DNA of 45,091 nucleotides, taken from an uncultured Actinomycetes bacterium. Lineage in GTDB: Bacteria; Actinomycetota; Thermoleophilia; Solirubrobacterales; Solirubrobacteraceae. Under the pieces are notes generated by a model. It did not search any database and had not been told where the DNA came from. It saw only the letters and a list, made by a program, of their open reading frames with translations. Position numbers and translations under genes: made by a program. This document shows, one piece after another, positions 9,501 to 17,008 of the stretch (within the stretch, counting starts at the first letter, position 1; the number at the start of each line of letters is the position of its first letter). Location: assembly GCA_937888775.1 (NCBI GenBank), contig CALAQT010000531.1:1-45091 (forward strand). The letters run 5' to 3'.

Positions 9501-10034
9501 GATATGCACCTTCTTCTGCCGGTAGCGACCGCCAGTGAACGTCACCACCAACTTCGAGTTCGGGGGCAAGCTGCAAACAAAGCTGATGGCCATCGCGCTC
9601 GGGCGGTACGCGTTCGCGGTGGACAGATCGAAGTCAGCCTCCTCTCCTTCGGGGGCGACGCGCTGCCGTTCGGCGATGCGCTCGATCGCTTTGGCGGCGG
9701 CATCGGCGAGGATTGGGGCCGCTTCGGACCCGTGCTCTTCAAGCTGCTCGGCGACCTCAGACGCGTCGGGCGCCTCGTCGTCTTCGCCGGGATCGATCTC
9801 GGCTGCGGTTTGAGGCGGGTAGAGCACGCCGATGCCGTACCGCTTGATGGGGCGATCCCGTTGGAGGATCTCGTCGCCCGGCCCCGCCTGCCGCCACGGG
9901 CCGTATGACGCCTCGCGGTCGGGAAACGCGATCTCCCTCCTGCAGTCGATCTCGGTGCCTTGCGGGCACGGGCCGACGAGCTCCTCTTCAAGGGCCTTCA
10001 GCATGGCGCGGCGGCCTGCAAAGAAGTCAGGCAT
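6507..10034 (-). CDS. drmA: DISARM helicase DrmA
   Basis: A 1175-aa SF2-type helicase. The first 500 residues or so include an extended region starting FAGRRAMLKALEEELVGP, typical of DrmA-like proteins. Walker A is FFPTGGGKTEAYL (about 527-539). A CPWC...CCPDQSC zinc cluster lies near 640-690. Walker B is a DEAH-like DELH within IIQDELHLISGPLGS (about 745). The second RecA domain carries ASNIVEVGIDIDRLSL (about 960) and QVTGRIGRRWW (near 998), the arginine-finger motif VI. In DISARM, DrmA unwinds or translocates on phage DNA as a complex with DrmB. It overlaps drmB by 8 bp downstream, and the NERD-helicase gene upstream overlaps it by 8 bp. All catalytic motifs look intact. Confidence 0.9.
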   Translation of the reverse strand: MPDFFAGRRAMLKALEEELVGPCPQGTEIDCRREIAFPDREASYGPWRQAGPGDEILQRDRPIKRYGIGVLYPPQTAAEIDPGEDDEAPDASEVAEQLEEHGSEAAPILADAAAKAIERIAERQRVAPEGEEADFDLSTANAYRPSAMAISFVCSLPPNSKLVVTFTGGRYRQKKVHIHRGAPDLGAGQRDRGNASEERVWWLRSPVRVEARFAGQALVEGIDRLVQPSELRTDDNLDDLDLSVAVYARPRPNRTSLVTVSVVNRSTSAGPVDLSCIFQSRFTVCVEAAGQAALILPYEEGGLRGADEEEDSLALLYRAYRTFAVGHGCAADWSPGETHEAAIEVRAECLPSYEAPSITPDITDEQDNPVVVPMAPLAGLVEGEDGLDAVLDVIRLFEAWIDKQEGRVAGLDSRFQAAATRHVTQCRRVLSRMHGGLEFLNSSEPARRAFRLANHAMLLQQLRTHRREPRRTQYNGESQRIEVIDPLDIPDWRHVTDRGSWRPFQIAFVLCALESTASKDSDERDTVELIFFPTGGGKTEAYLCLAAFSMFYRRLQDRSDAGVDVLMRYTLRLLTAQQFQRAGALICAMEHLRRRASDLGDARFTIGIWVGGAVTPNDRGEARRARRRLEAGEAGAENPFVVLRCPWCAAQMGEIKSTGRARRNAPKAAGYVERERTVAICCPDQSCEFADELPILVVDEDIYEQRPSLVIGTVDKFARLAWQPDARSLFGLDAAGERMVSPPNLIIQDELHLISGPLGSILGLYEVLVDELCTDHRGMPAKAKIVGSTATIRRSEQQIKDLYARTDTVLFPPRGLDADDSFFARYARDAVGDLRPGRLYVGIHGAGLGSIQTAQVRTFASLLQAPMPLTADERDPWWTLMVFFNSLRELGTSLSLLQSDIPDYLKVLRNRLGLTPEEIRSLWNIFELTGRLRNDEVPRAMAGLEIPTTGLGRAVDICLASNIVEVGIDIDRLSLICVVGQPKTTSQYIQVTGRIGRRWWERPGLVATIYSPSKPRDRSHFEKFRSYHERLYAQVEPTSVTPFSPPVLDRALHAVLIAYVRQLGEQNLLPRPVPDDLIEAARELLEARVSVIDPAERDNLETVFERRHEQWTHWGRIHWTGRGAEGDIPLMRAAGSYASSTAARLSWPVPTSLRNVDAECRAEITSHYLLDEPDV

Positions 10035-11775
10035 GGCCTGGCGGCGATGCGCCGCTCGTGTTGAGAAGGTTCGTCACGATGCCCTGGCGAGTGGAGTCGG
10101 CGAGGAGCATGACCAGACGCTCGGTCGGCCGCGTCGCCGCAACGTAGAAGAGGGCCTCCGCTGTCGCGCCGGAGATCTCCGAGACATCCGTGACGATGAT
10201 TGCCGGTGCTTCGAGGCCTTTGAAAGCATGAATGGTGGTGTACGGGATGTGGCCGCCGGTCGCCCGAGTCATGCTGCGCAGCCTGTCAGACCAGGGCTGC
10301 TCGGTTATTCGCTCAGCTGAGGAGCCATGCGCGCGGGTTGAGAGGATCACGACGTCTCGCCCGCGATAGCCGCTCTCCCGGAGCTCCTCAAGTGCTCGAA
10401 CCAGTGCGCGGGGGGCGTCTTCCTCATCGCGGTAGAAGCGCAGATCGGGCTCAACACCGTCATCGGGCCGCAGCACCCGCGCGTAATCAGGATCCAGCTT
10501 GGCGAGCAGCCTAACCAGCGTTGCGATGCGCGGAGTGTTTCGGCAGTTCGTACGGAGTCTGTACGTCGGAGCGCCCCCGCTGCGGTCGCGCAGGAAGTCG
10601 TCAAGACTGCTGCCTAGATCGCCGTAGAGCGCCTGGCGCTCGAAGTCCCCGAACAGGCGCCACTCGCCCGTCGCCAGACCCCCCGCCAGGCTGAGGTCAA
10701 GGACATCCAGATACGGGCCGCGAAGCAAGTCCTGGGCTTCGTCGGCTATCAGGAGGTCGAACGTGTCGCCGCCTTCCTCTCCCAGCAGGGTTTCGATAGC
10801 GCGCTGCGGAAGCTCCTCCTCCCAGAACGTGGCCGCCGGGTTGGGTGGTGGGTCGATGCCAGCGAGCGCGAGGAGGTGCGCGTGGAGCGTTCCGACCGTT
10901 AGGCCCTGGCCCATCTCCGCGGTCTCACCTTGAAGCCACGCACCGAGCAGCCGGTTGAAGCAGACAAACAAGGTGCGCTTCCCGCCGGCTAATCCTCTGC
11001 GAGCCGCCTCGATCGCGAGCAAAGTCTTCCCCGTGCCCGCCGGTCCTTCAAAGACGACCCGCGGGTTCGCAGTCATCGCATCGATCGCGCCGAACTGTTC
11101 CTCGGTGAAGCGCTTGAGCTCGGCTGCCTTTTCGGCCCTGCGCTCCTTTGGGATCTGAAACGACTCGAAGTCGGGGCGTAGCGTTGCGGCGATGCGCATG
11201 CATTCGTCCGCGTCCGGAAACCCTGATCCCGGGTCAAACCATGTCGCCGATGGCTTCGTTTCCAGTAGCTCGCGGGCGCGGTCGAGGATGTCGATACAGC
11301 TCATCGCGAACGAACCGGCGCGGTAACGGCTGGCGTCGATGACCTGCCATGGGTGCCATTCCTCTGGCTCGAAGTCGAAAGAGGTGTAGGGGAGCACAAC
11401 GGCGCTCCAGAACACGGCGCGGAAACTCTGAGGACGTCGCCTGGCGAGACGCTCGCGAAGGCTGTGCATGCCGTCTGAGGCCTGCCGGAACGGGCCTCTT
11501 GGATCACCCGTCGATTCTCGTCCGTAGAACCACAGACCCTGGCGGCGAGCAACGGTGCGGGCGGCCTTGATCTCAAGGCAAAGAACGCCTTTGGAGGGGA
11601 TTAGGACCACGAAGTCGAGCTCGCCCGAGATCTGCCGCCGGTGATGCGGCAGGTTGAGAGAGTGGATTACGATCCAGCCCTCGGCGACCGGATCCGACTC
11701 GAGGCGATGGAAGACGTCTCGCTCCCCGGGGCTTGGCGTCTCCGGATCCAGGGTTGCGGGGATCATCCTTGCCAT
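10027..11775 (-). CDS. NERD nuclease-SF1 helicase fusion in DISARM-like operon
   Basis: A 582-aa protein. Residues about 40-150 form a NERD domain: GELDFVVLIPSKGVLCLEIKAAR carries the D...E-x-K pattern of the PD-(D/E)XK fold. Residues from about 235 are an SF1 helicase of UvrD/PhoH style: Walker A VFEGPAGTGKTLLAIEAA (near 241), Walker B LLIADEAQDL (near 341), TTIHAFKGLEAPAIIV (near 515) and motif VI FYVAATRPTERLVML (near 545). It would bind, unwind and possibly nick DNA. It starts inside the end of the upstream gene (ATG 11775 or 11766) and ends 8 bases inside drmA, so it is an integral operon member. The DISARM types I know (classes 1 and 2) use DrmC, DrmD or DrmE instead. A NERD helicase here is unusual and may replace the missing DrmC nuclease-like function. 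Confidence 0.85.
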   Translation of the reverse strand: MARMIPATLDPETPSPGERDVFHRLESDPVAEGWIVIHSLNLPHHRRQISGELDFVVLIPSKGVLCLEIKAARTVARRQGLWFYGRESTGDPRGPFRQASDGMHSLRERLARRRPQSFRAVFWSAVVLPYTSFDFEPEEWHPWQVIDASRYRAGSFAMSCIDILDRARELLETKPSATWFDPGSGFPDADECMRIAATLRPDFESFQIPKERRAEKAAELKRFTEEQFGAIDAMTANPRVVFEGPAGTGKTLLAIEAARRGLAGGKRTLFVCFNRLLGAWLQGETAEMGQGLTVGTLHAHLLALAGIDPPPNPAATFWEEELPQRAIETLLGEEGGDTFDLLIADEAQDLLRGPYLDVLDLSLAGGLATGEWRLFGDFERQALYGDLGSSLDDFLRDRSGGAPTYRLRTNCRNTPRIATLVRLLAKLDPDYARVLRPDDGVEPDLRFYRDEEDAPRALVRALEELRESGYRGRDVVILSTRAHGSSAERITEQPWSDRLRSMTRATGGHIPYTTIHAFKGLEAPAIIVTDVSEISGATAEALFYVAATRPTERLVMLLADSTRQGIVTNLLNTSGASPPGHA

Positions 11776-13388
11776 AGGTCTCTCTCCACTGGGAAGGGCT
11801 GCCGCGTTGCTCTCGCCGAGACGAGCATTGTGTCGGGTGCTCGTGCCGCGACACGGGCTACTCGTAGGGCGCCCTCGCCCTCGATTTCTGCGACGTCATA
11901 GTCCATCCAGCCACGGCGCTCGAGCTCGCGCGTATCTGCCTTGAGGATCTCGCGCTCAAGCAGCGCGCGGACGCGCTGACCGGCCCTGAGGTGAGCCTGA
12001 TCGATCAGCGCCATCTGATTCCAAAGGTCCTCCGCCTCCGCCTCGAGCCCGATCACCCTCATGATCGCGTGGAAGTCCTCATAGTCCTGAGTGCGGATGG
12101 ACGCGTCAGAGGCCCACCGTCTGGCGTTCATCTCGGTCGCCCGCACCGATCCCTCGTCTTTGAGACAGCGCACCACGTCGCGGAGTCCAAGTATGTGGAC
12201 GACCTCCTGCAGGAGGCTCTTCCAGCGGTGCTGAGCTGCACGAAGGCCGAGAGCCTGCCTTCCGAGCAGCGAGTCAGCGATGGCGGGGATGTAGTCGCCC
12301 TCGCCCCCTTTGCGGGTAACAAGATACGTAGCAGGCTCGATGGACCGCGTCGGAACCTGTCTCAGTTCCTTCTCGGCGCCGAGCGCAACGACGTAGGCAC
12401 GCGATCCTTCCTCGGCTTCGAGATAAACGGCTTCGTCGGACGCTAGGAGGAGGAGATACGCCTGGACCTGTTCTGCTCTCCCAGTCGCGCCAAGGTCTCG
12501 CTGTGTTGATCGAGCGCCGATCGCCGACCAGTCTGTCGGTGGTAGCAGGTCGCTGAGATCCGCAGCGGCGTGGCTCTCTCCGGTTTCCGTGTCGGCCAGC
12601 GGCTCGAGCGGTGGCAGCGGCGCGGGGCGCTGCTCTGATCCCGCCAAGATGGACATCTCCGGAACTTCGTCCCGAATCCAGCCGTATTGCACAACATCAA
12701 TCCGCAGCGCCCGGGGCGCCGCGAGAACGAACGCCGGGTACCACGTCGAAGCGCCTACCACTACCGCTCTGCCGTACACGTTTGGCTGCGCGAGCTGAGA
12801 TGCAGTCAGCACCATGACCGGATAGCCCGCCGCCGCCAGGCCGTCTTCGACCGCGGTTGCGTACCTCGAGTGGCGGAGCACCACGACCGCAGTCGTCTCG
12901 AATTGCCCTGAGGGCGGAGCGGCGACAGCCGCAAGTCTGTGTTCGAGCATTGTCGGACGCGTGGCGTCCCCGTGCTCGCTTGCGCCGTCACAGAGCAGCT
13001 CGATGATCGCGCGGCCGAGCGGATCACTGGCGGTCGTTGCCAGCCCTTCGAGCTGCTCACAGATCGACCGCGCGGCGACGGCGTGAGCTGGATAGATCCG
13101 GTCGCACGCGCGTAGCGAGCGCTCGACGAAAGCGGAGGATTCCGACAAACCGAGGGCCGGATGATTGCTGGGGAGCGGGGTCGTAGCGAGCTCCCAGCGG
13201 ACTCGGCGCAAGCGCCGCACAACCGGCGCCCAATACTCGTCAACAGCATCCTCACCGAGCCGTCGCAGTAAGAGTGAGACACCATTGGAGAAGGCCCGCA
13301 CTTGGGCGTCCTCGACGCAAACGCGCGTCACGCATGCCTCGCTTGCCACGGCGTAGACGTCAACGATCTCGAGCATCGACGAGTTCAT
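11763..13388 (-). CDS. Uncharacterised DISARM-like operon protein (possible C-terminal half of DrmE)
   Basis: A 541-aa protein starting at ATG 13388, which overlaps the upstream stop as ATGA (13385-13388). A longer open frame reaches 13571, but its extra part overlaps the neighbour and reads as low-complexity sequence. The centre contains TTAVVVLRHSRYATAVEDG, a YPVMVLTASQL strand and GRAVVVGASTWYPAFVLA, which look like alternating strands and helices of a RecA-type second helicase domain without evident catalytic motifs. The C-terminal third is helical (long Leu/Arg/Glu helices around ALLEREILKADTRELERRG). I do not recognise a named family with certainty. Position and size next to DrmA/DrmB fit the role of DrmE, the poorly understood protein of class 2 DISARM. 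The function stays unknown. Confidence 0.6.
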   Translation of the reverse strand: MNSSMLEIVDVYAVASEACVTRVCVEDAQVRAFSNGVSLLLRRLGEDAVDEYWAPVVRRLRRVRWELATTPLPSNHPALGLSESSAFVERSLRACDRIYPAHAVAARSICEQLEGLATTASDPLGRAIIELLCDGASEHGDATRPTMLEHRLAAVAAPPSGQFETTAVVVLRHSRYATAVEDGLAAAGYPVMVLTASQLAQPNVYGRAVVVGASTWYPAFVLAAPRALRIDVVQYGWIRDEVPEMSILAGSEQRPAPLPPLEPLADTETGESHAAADLSDLLPPTDWSAIGARSTQRDLGATGRAEQVQAYLLLLASDEAVYLEAEEGSRAYVVALGAEKELRQVPTRSIEPATYLVTRKGGEGDYIPAIADSLLGRQALGLRAAQHRWKSLLQEVVHILGLRDVVRCLKDEGSVRATEMNARRWASDASIRTQDYEDFHAIMRVIGLEAEAEDLWNQMALIDQAHLRAGQRVRALLEREILKADTRELERRGWMDYDVAEIEGEGALRVARVAARAPDTMLVSARATRQPFPVERDLWQG

Positions 13389-14557
13389 GACAACCTCTCG
13401 AGGTAGGAGACCGCCTCGATAGACGGAGGGAGCTGCACCCCGGCGAGGACATCCGCCTCGCCAAGCCGCGTGCTGTACCCGTAGTTGACCGTGTCCCCCC
13501 CAGCCGGCGTCGACGGCGACGTCCTGTCGAGCAGGACGATCCAGTTCGAGCGGCGCCAGCGCGCTCGCCACGTATTGAAACCCACCGCACCGTCGAAGAC
13601 CACGACACGGGGCGAGCTAGCGGCGGCCACCGCTGGAACGGACTCTGCGCCGGCGGCGACGACCTCGGATCTGTATGGCGCGTTCTGTCCCGCAAACCGT
13701 TTCACTCGAAGGATGGCCTGGAGATTCCCCTCCCGCTGGTCGCCTTCGGGGCCGACGGCAAACTGCTCGCTGACGATCTCGTGGTGCAGCGGATCGACCG
13801 AGCCCACCAGGATGCAGTCCATCCTGGTCGTCGCGGACAGCGCCGCGGCATCGATTCCGCTGAGCGCGCGTACTAGGAACTCCGGTGCACGGATCAGGCG
13901 GCGGTTCGTCATTCGCAGCTCGCCAGGGTTCGCGATCACCTGAACCTCGCCGCACATATCCATCGGCAAGTACGAGGTCATCCTGCGCTTCGCGACGCCC
14001 GTTTCGAGTCTCACCAAACGCGCGCCCTCGCGTTCCTCGATGCCGAGCAGGCGGCCCTGGCGGATCGCGTTCCCTCGGTGGTGGGTTATCGGCGTTCCCC
14101 GGGCAAGTGAGGCAAGGAACTCGAAATGACTCGCGAGGTCGGGATCTGGCGCGTCCATCTCAAACGCAGTGCTCACGACCGCTGCGCTGGTGAGTGCTGC
14201 GGCGAACGCGCGCGTTGGAAGCGCCAGCGCAATCACGAGGCGCGCGTCCTCAGACTCAAAGCGCGTGGCGCGCTGCCCGACATCGATCAGCGAGCGAGCC
14301 CAGGCAGGAAGAAACGACCAGCCCTCCCGGGTGCGGCACAAGAGATCATCTAGCGCTCCCATAGTTCGTATCCCATCACGCACTCGGCGGTCTGACCGCA
14401 CATCGCATGGGAAGGGCCGCGCAAGATCAATGTACCAGTTGAGGCGGCGTCCAGATCGTCGCGGCGACGTGACCTCGTCAAGCGTCTGCAAGCGGACGTG
14501 TACGCCGAGCGGATCTTGCTCGCTGTCTGGCCGTGGCGGAACCTCCGAGGCAGCCAT
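13385..14557 (-). CDS. Uncharacterised first gene of the DISARM-like operon (possible N-terminal half of DrmE)
   Basis: A 390-aa protein from ATG 14557. A later in-frame ATG at the MGALDDLL segment (near 14360) is an alternative start, since the first 65 residues are Arg/Pro-rich and the ribosome binding site is weak. Residues about 105-130 (ARLVIALALPTRAFAAALTS) and 320-350 (RVVVFDGAVGFNTWRARWRR, then NWIVLLDRTSP) resemble strands of a P-loop-like or helicase-like core, with a VVFD acidic strand, but no Walker A is visible. The stop codon overlaps the next start (ATGA), so the two proteins are made together. They may be the halves of one ancestral protein such as DrmE. This is the promoter-proximal gene of the operon, divergent from the methyltransferase with 133 bp between them. 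Confidence 0.6.
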   Translation of the reverse strand: MAASEVPPRPDSEQDPLGVHVRLQTLDEVTSPRRSGRRLNWYIDLARPFPCDVRSDRRVRDGIRTMGALDDLLCRTREGWSFLPAWARSLIDVGQRATRFESEDARLVIALALPTRAFAAALTSAAVVSTAFEMDAPDPDLASHFEFLASLARGTPITHHRGNAIRQGRLLGIEEREGARLVRLETGVAKRRMTSYLPMDMCGEVQVIANPGELRMTNRRLIRAPEFLVRALSGIDAAALSATTRMDCILVGSVDPLHHEIVSEQFAVGPEGDQREGNLQAILRVKRFAGQNAPYRSEVVAAGAESVPAVAAASSPRVVVFDGAVGFNTWRARWRRSNWIVLLDRTSPSTPAGGDTVNYGYSTRLGEADVLAGVQLPPSIEAVSYLERLS

Positions 14558-14626
14558 GCGCGGCCGTCCGCGGCGGTCTGTGCCGGTCGCGCAGCCTGTT
14601 GAATGAGAGAAGGCATCGAGTCGTGG

Positions 14627-14679
14627 TTCCTTCCGGTGGACGGCGTAGGGTGTCGATCCAACGTCAACGCCGGAAGGAA
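14627..14679 (+). promoter_or_regulatory. 10-bp inverted repeat spanning the methyltransferase promoter and ribosome binding site
   Basis: TTCCTTCCGG at 14627-14636 and CCGGAAGGAA at 14670-14679 are a perfect inverted pair separated by 33 bases. The right arm is part of the Shine-Dalgarno tract (GGAAGGAAAGGA, 14672-14683) in front of GTG 14691. A possible -10 hexamer TAGGGT (14646-14651) lies between the arms. It may be an operator, or an RNA hairpin that masks the ribosome binding site, controlling methyltransferase level. Function is inferred. Confidence 0.5.
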
Positions 14680-14690
14680 AGGACCCCGCA

Positions 14691-15971
14691 GTGCGGGCTG
14701 TCGACTTGTTCTGTGGAGCTGGCGGCCTCAGCGAGGGGCTGCGCCAGGCGGGGTTCGACGTGATCGCGGCCGCCGATCACGACCCGGACGCGTGCGCGAC
14801 CTACCGCCTCAACTTCCCCGACACCAAGCTGGTCGCCGGGGATCTCACGGTGCGCGAGAACCACCGGAGTCTGGTCGCTGAGATCACGCACATCGGCGAG
14901 CGCGTCGATCTGCTGGCGGGTGGGCCGCCGTGCCAGGCGTTCAGCCAGATCCACAACCACGACCGGCTCCTGGCCGATCCACGCAACCGCCTCTACCGAG
15001 AGTTCATCGAGATCCTGGATGAGGTGCGCCCGAAAGCGCTGCTCGTAGAGAACGTGCCGGGCATGGAACAGCTCGCTGGCGGCAAGGTGCGCCAGCAGAT
15101 CGCCAAGGAGCTCTCACTCGGCGGCGACTACGACATCGTCTCCGGCGTCCTGGACGCCGGAGACTTCGGTACGCCTCAGCGACGGCCGCGGCTGGTCTTC
15201 ATCGGCGTCGAGAATGGCCTTGCTGAGCCAGAGCTTCCGCAGGGAACCGGGATCACCAAGACGCTGCGCACCGGCCGCGGAGCCGACGGCCGCCCTGAGC
15301 TGCTGGTCTGCGTCGACGAAGCACACCGTTATCGGCTCGCTGATCCGGCCGACGACGGCGTGGTTAACGTCTGGCAGGCGCTTTCCGACCTGCTGTGGCC
15401 CGGCGCGTACTACTCAAGCGCTCCGGAGTCGGCCTACCAGGAAAAGGCCCGCGTTGGCAGCGACCGGCCGCAGGACCACATCCCGTCCAAAACCCGCGAC
15501 GACACACGTCGGCGATTGGAAGCGATCCCGCCCGGCGGCAACGTATACGACCTCCCCCAGGAGCTCCTTGCGCGCTCTCTCGACGGCAAGAAGTGGGGGC
15601 CCGCCGGCAACGGCAAAACGCTGTCACGCAAGCACTTCTACGCCTACCGCCGGCTACATCCCGACTGGCTGGCATGGACCGCGAACACGAAGGCCGACTT
15701 CGCCTATCACTACCGGCAGCCCCGCGGCCTCTCGGTCCGCGAAGCGGCTCGTATCCAGGGTTTCCCCGACCGCTTCCATTTCACCACGGCACCGCCTGGT
15801 AGCCCCGGCCAGGACAAGCGCGGTGCGCGCCACTCGCGCTACCGGCAGGTCGGCAACGCCGTCGCGCCAACGATGGCCTTCGCCATCGGCGCGCAGATCG
15901 CGAAGCTCCTCGCCGGCGCCCGCGCGGCCGAACAGGGACCAGAACAGCCGCTGACGGCCGCGGCGGCATGA
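14691..15971 (+). CDS. DNA (cytosine-5) methyltransferase
   Basis: A 426-aa C5-cytosine methyltransferase starting at GTG 14691. It shows motif I DLFCGAGGLSEG (from residue 5), motif IV GGPPCQAFSQ with catalytic Cys81, motif VI VENVPGM, motif VIII (GTPQRRPRLVFIGV) and motif X (RQVGNAVAPTMA). The target recognition region lies between VIII and IX (roughly 190-350), with an insertion of ordinary length. It transfers methyl groups from S-adenosylmethionine to host cytosines. Its stop overlaps the next start as ATGA (15968-15971), coupling it to a restriction enzyme, so it most likely forms a type II RM system. It also sits divergently beside a DISARM-like operon that has no methyltransferase of its own, so it could double as DrmMII, the C5 methyltransferase of class 2 DISARM. 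Confidence 0.92.
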   Translation: MRAVDLFCGAGGLSEGLRQAGFDVIAAADHDPDACATYRLNFPDTKLVAGDLTVRENHRSLVAEITHIGERVDLLAGGPPCQAFSQIHNHDRLLADPRNRLYREFIEILDEVRPKALLVENVPGMEQLAGGKVRQQIAKELSLGGDYDIVSGVLDAGDFGTPQRRPRLVFIGVENGLAEPELPQGTGITKTLRTGRGADGRPELLVCVDEAHRYRLADPADDGVVNVWQALSDLLWPGAYYSSAPESAYQEKARVGSDRPQDHIPSKTRDDTRRRLEAIPPGGNVYDLPQELLARSLDGKKWGPAGNGKTLSRKHFYAYRRLHPDWLAWTANTKADFAYHYRQPRGLSVREAARIQGFPDRFHFTTAPPGSPGQDKRGARHSRYRQVGNAVAPTMAFAIGAQIAKLLAGARAAEQGPEQPLTAAAA

Positions 15972-17008
15972 GCAGCGCCGAGACGGAGGGCCCGTTCAGC
16001 CATCCCAGCCGGCTCGCGCTGATCGACGCTTACTTTGCGCAGCGCAAGGTCGACCCCGGCGAAGCCTGGAAGGACGTCTACCGGCTGTTGCTGTGGTCAG
16101 ACCCGACGACCGGGCTGGCGCACTGCTACGAGTCGGACAAGGCCCAGCCCGGTCGGCCGTGGTACGCGCGCACACTCGCCTTTCATGACTGGCTCGCGCG
16201 TGAGTTCGGCGTGCGTAACGACGAGCTGCCCGACCAGCTGGACTGGATGTTCCGCGCCGTCATCAAGCGCGTTGCCGCCGAGGAAGCCGCCAAGCAAGAA
16301 GGTCTGTGGCCCAAGGCCGCCGAGCAGCGCGCCCCGTACCAAGACATGCCGGACCCCGGCGCCGACCCGGAGCTGCGCGAGCTAATTGAGCCGCTGCTGC
16401 CTACAGGCGAGCAGCTGCGTCCCACCGACGATGTCGTCCGCGAGGTCCTGCGTCGTGTGCGGGCATACATCACCTCCGAGAACAAACGGAAGAACCTCCT
16501 CGGCCGGGGCTTCGAGGACGTCCTACACGGGATTCTCCAGCGCCTCCAAGGCGGTGCCCCGCCCAACATGGACACTCAGACGCCGATCGAGGAGATCCCC
16601 GGCTTCCGTGCGCCGCGCTCAGGCGAGAAGACCGAGAAGGTCGACCTCTGGGTGGGCTCGGACGAGGGCCGGCGCATCCTCGTCAGCGCGAAGTGGTCTG
16701 TCCGCGCCGACCGCGAGAAACAGATGCGCTCGGACTTCCAGACATACGTCGACTGCAACGCCACCAGCGACCCGTTCGAATACGTGTGGATCACCAACGA
16801 GTTCGATCCCGCCCGCCTCGTTGCCAACGCCACCGCCACCGCCTACAACGCGCCGCTCTTCACCGCCGTCGTCCACGTCAACCCCGACGCCGTGCGGCTC
16901 GTGCATCAGCTCGACGACGGAGAGCTCCGCAGCACGCGGGCCCGGCTCAAGGAGCAGCTCGCCGCCGGCCGCATTGTTGGGCTCGGCGACTGGCTCAACG
17001 GCCTCTAG
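15968..17008 (+). CDS. Type II restriction endonuclease (PD-(D/E)XK)
   Basis: A 346-aa protein coupled to the methyltransferase by an ATGA overlap. The C-terminal half has the nuclease core: GRGFEDVLHGILQRL (about 178-192) supplies the N-terminal helix with Glu. KVDLWVGSDEGRRILVSAKW (about 219-238) supplies the Asp and the (S/E)-x-K pair. A helix with QMRSDFQTYV and a strand with FEYVWITNEF follow. The N-terminal half (SHPSRLALIDAYFAQRK onward) is helical and probably reads the DNA sequence. Pairing with a dedicated C5 methyltransferase implies it cuts the unmethylated form of the same site; the site cannot be read from sequence. The stop codon shares a CTAG with that of the convergent vsr gene. 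Confidence 0.8.
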   Translation: MSSAETEGPFSHPSRLALIDAYFAQRKVDPGEAWKDVYRLLLWSDPTTGLAHCYESDKAQPGRPWYARTLAFHDWLAREFGVRNDELPDQLDWMFRAVIKRVAAEEAAKQEGLWPKAAEQRAPYQDMPDPGADPELRELIEPLLPTGEQLRPTDDVVREVLRRVRAYITSENKRKNLLGRGFEDVLHGILQRLQGGAPPNMDTQTPIEEIPGFRAPRSGEKTEKVDLWVGSDEGRRILVSAKWSVRADREKQMRSDFQTYVDCNATSDPFEYVWITNEFDPARLVANATATAYNAPLFTAVVHVNPDAVRLVHQLDDGELRSTRARLKEQLAAGRIVGLGDWLNGL

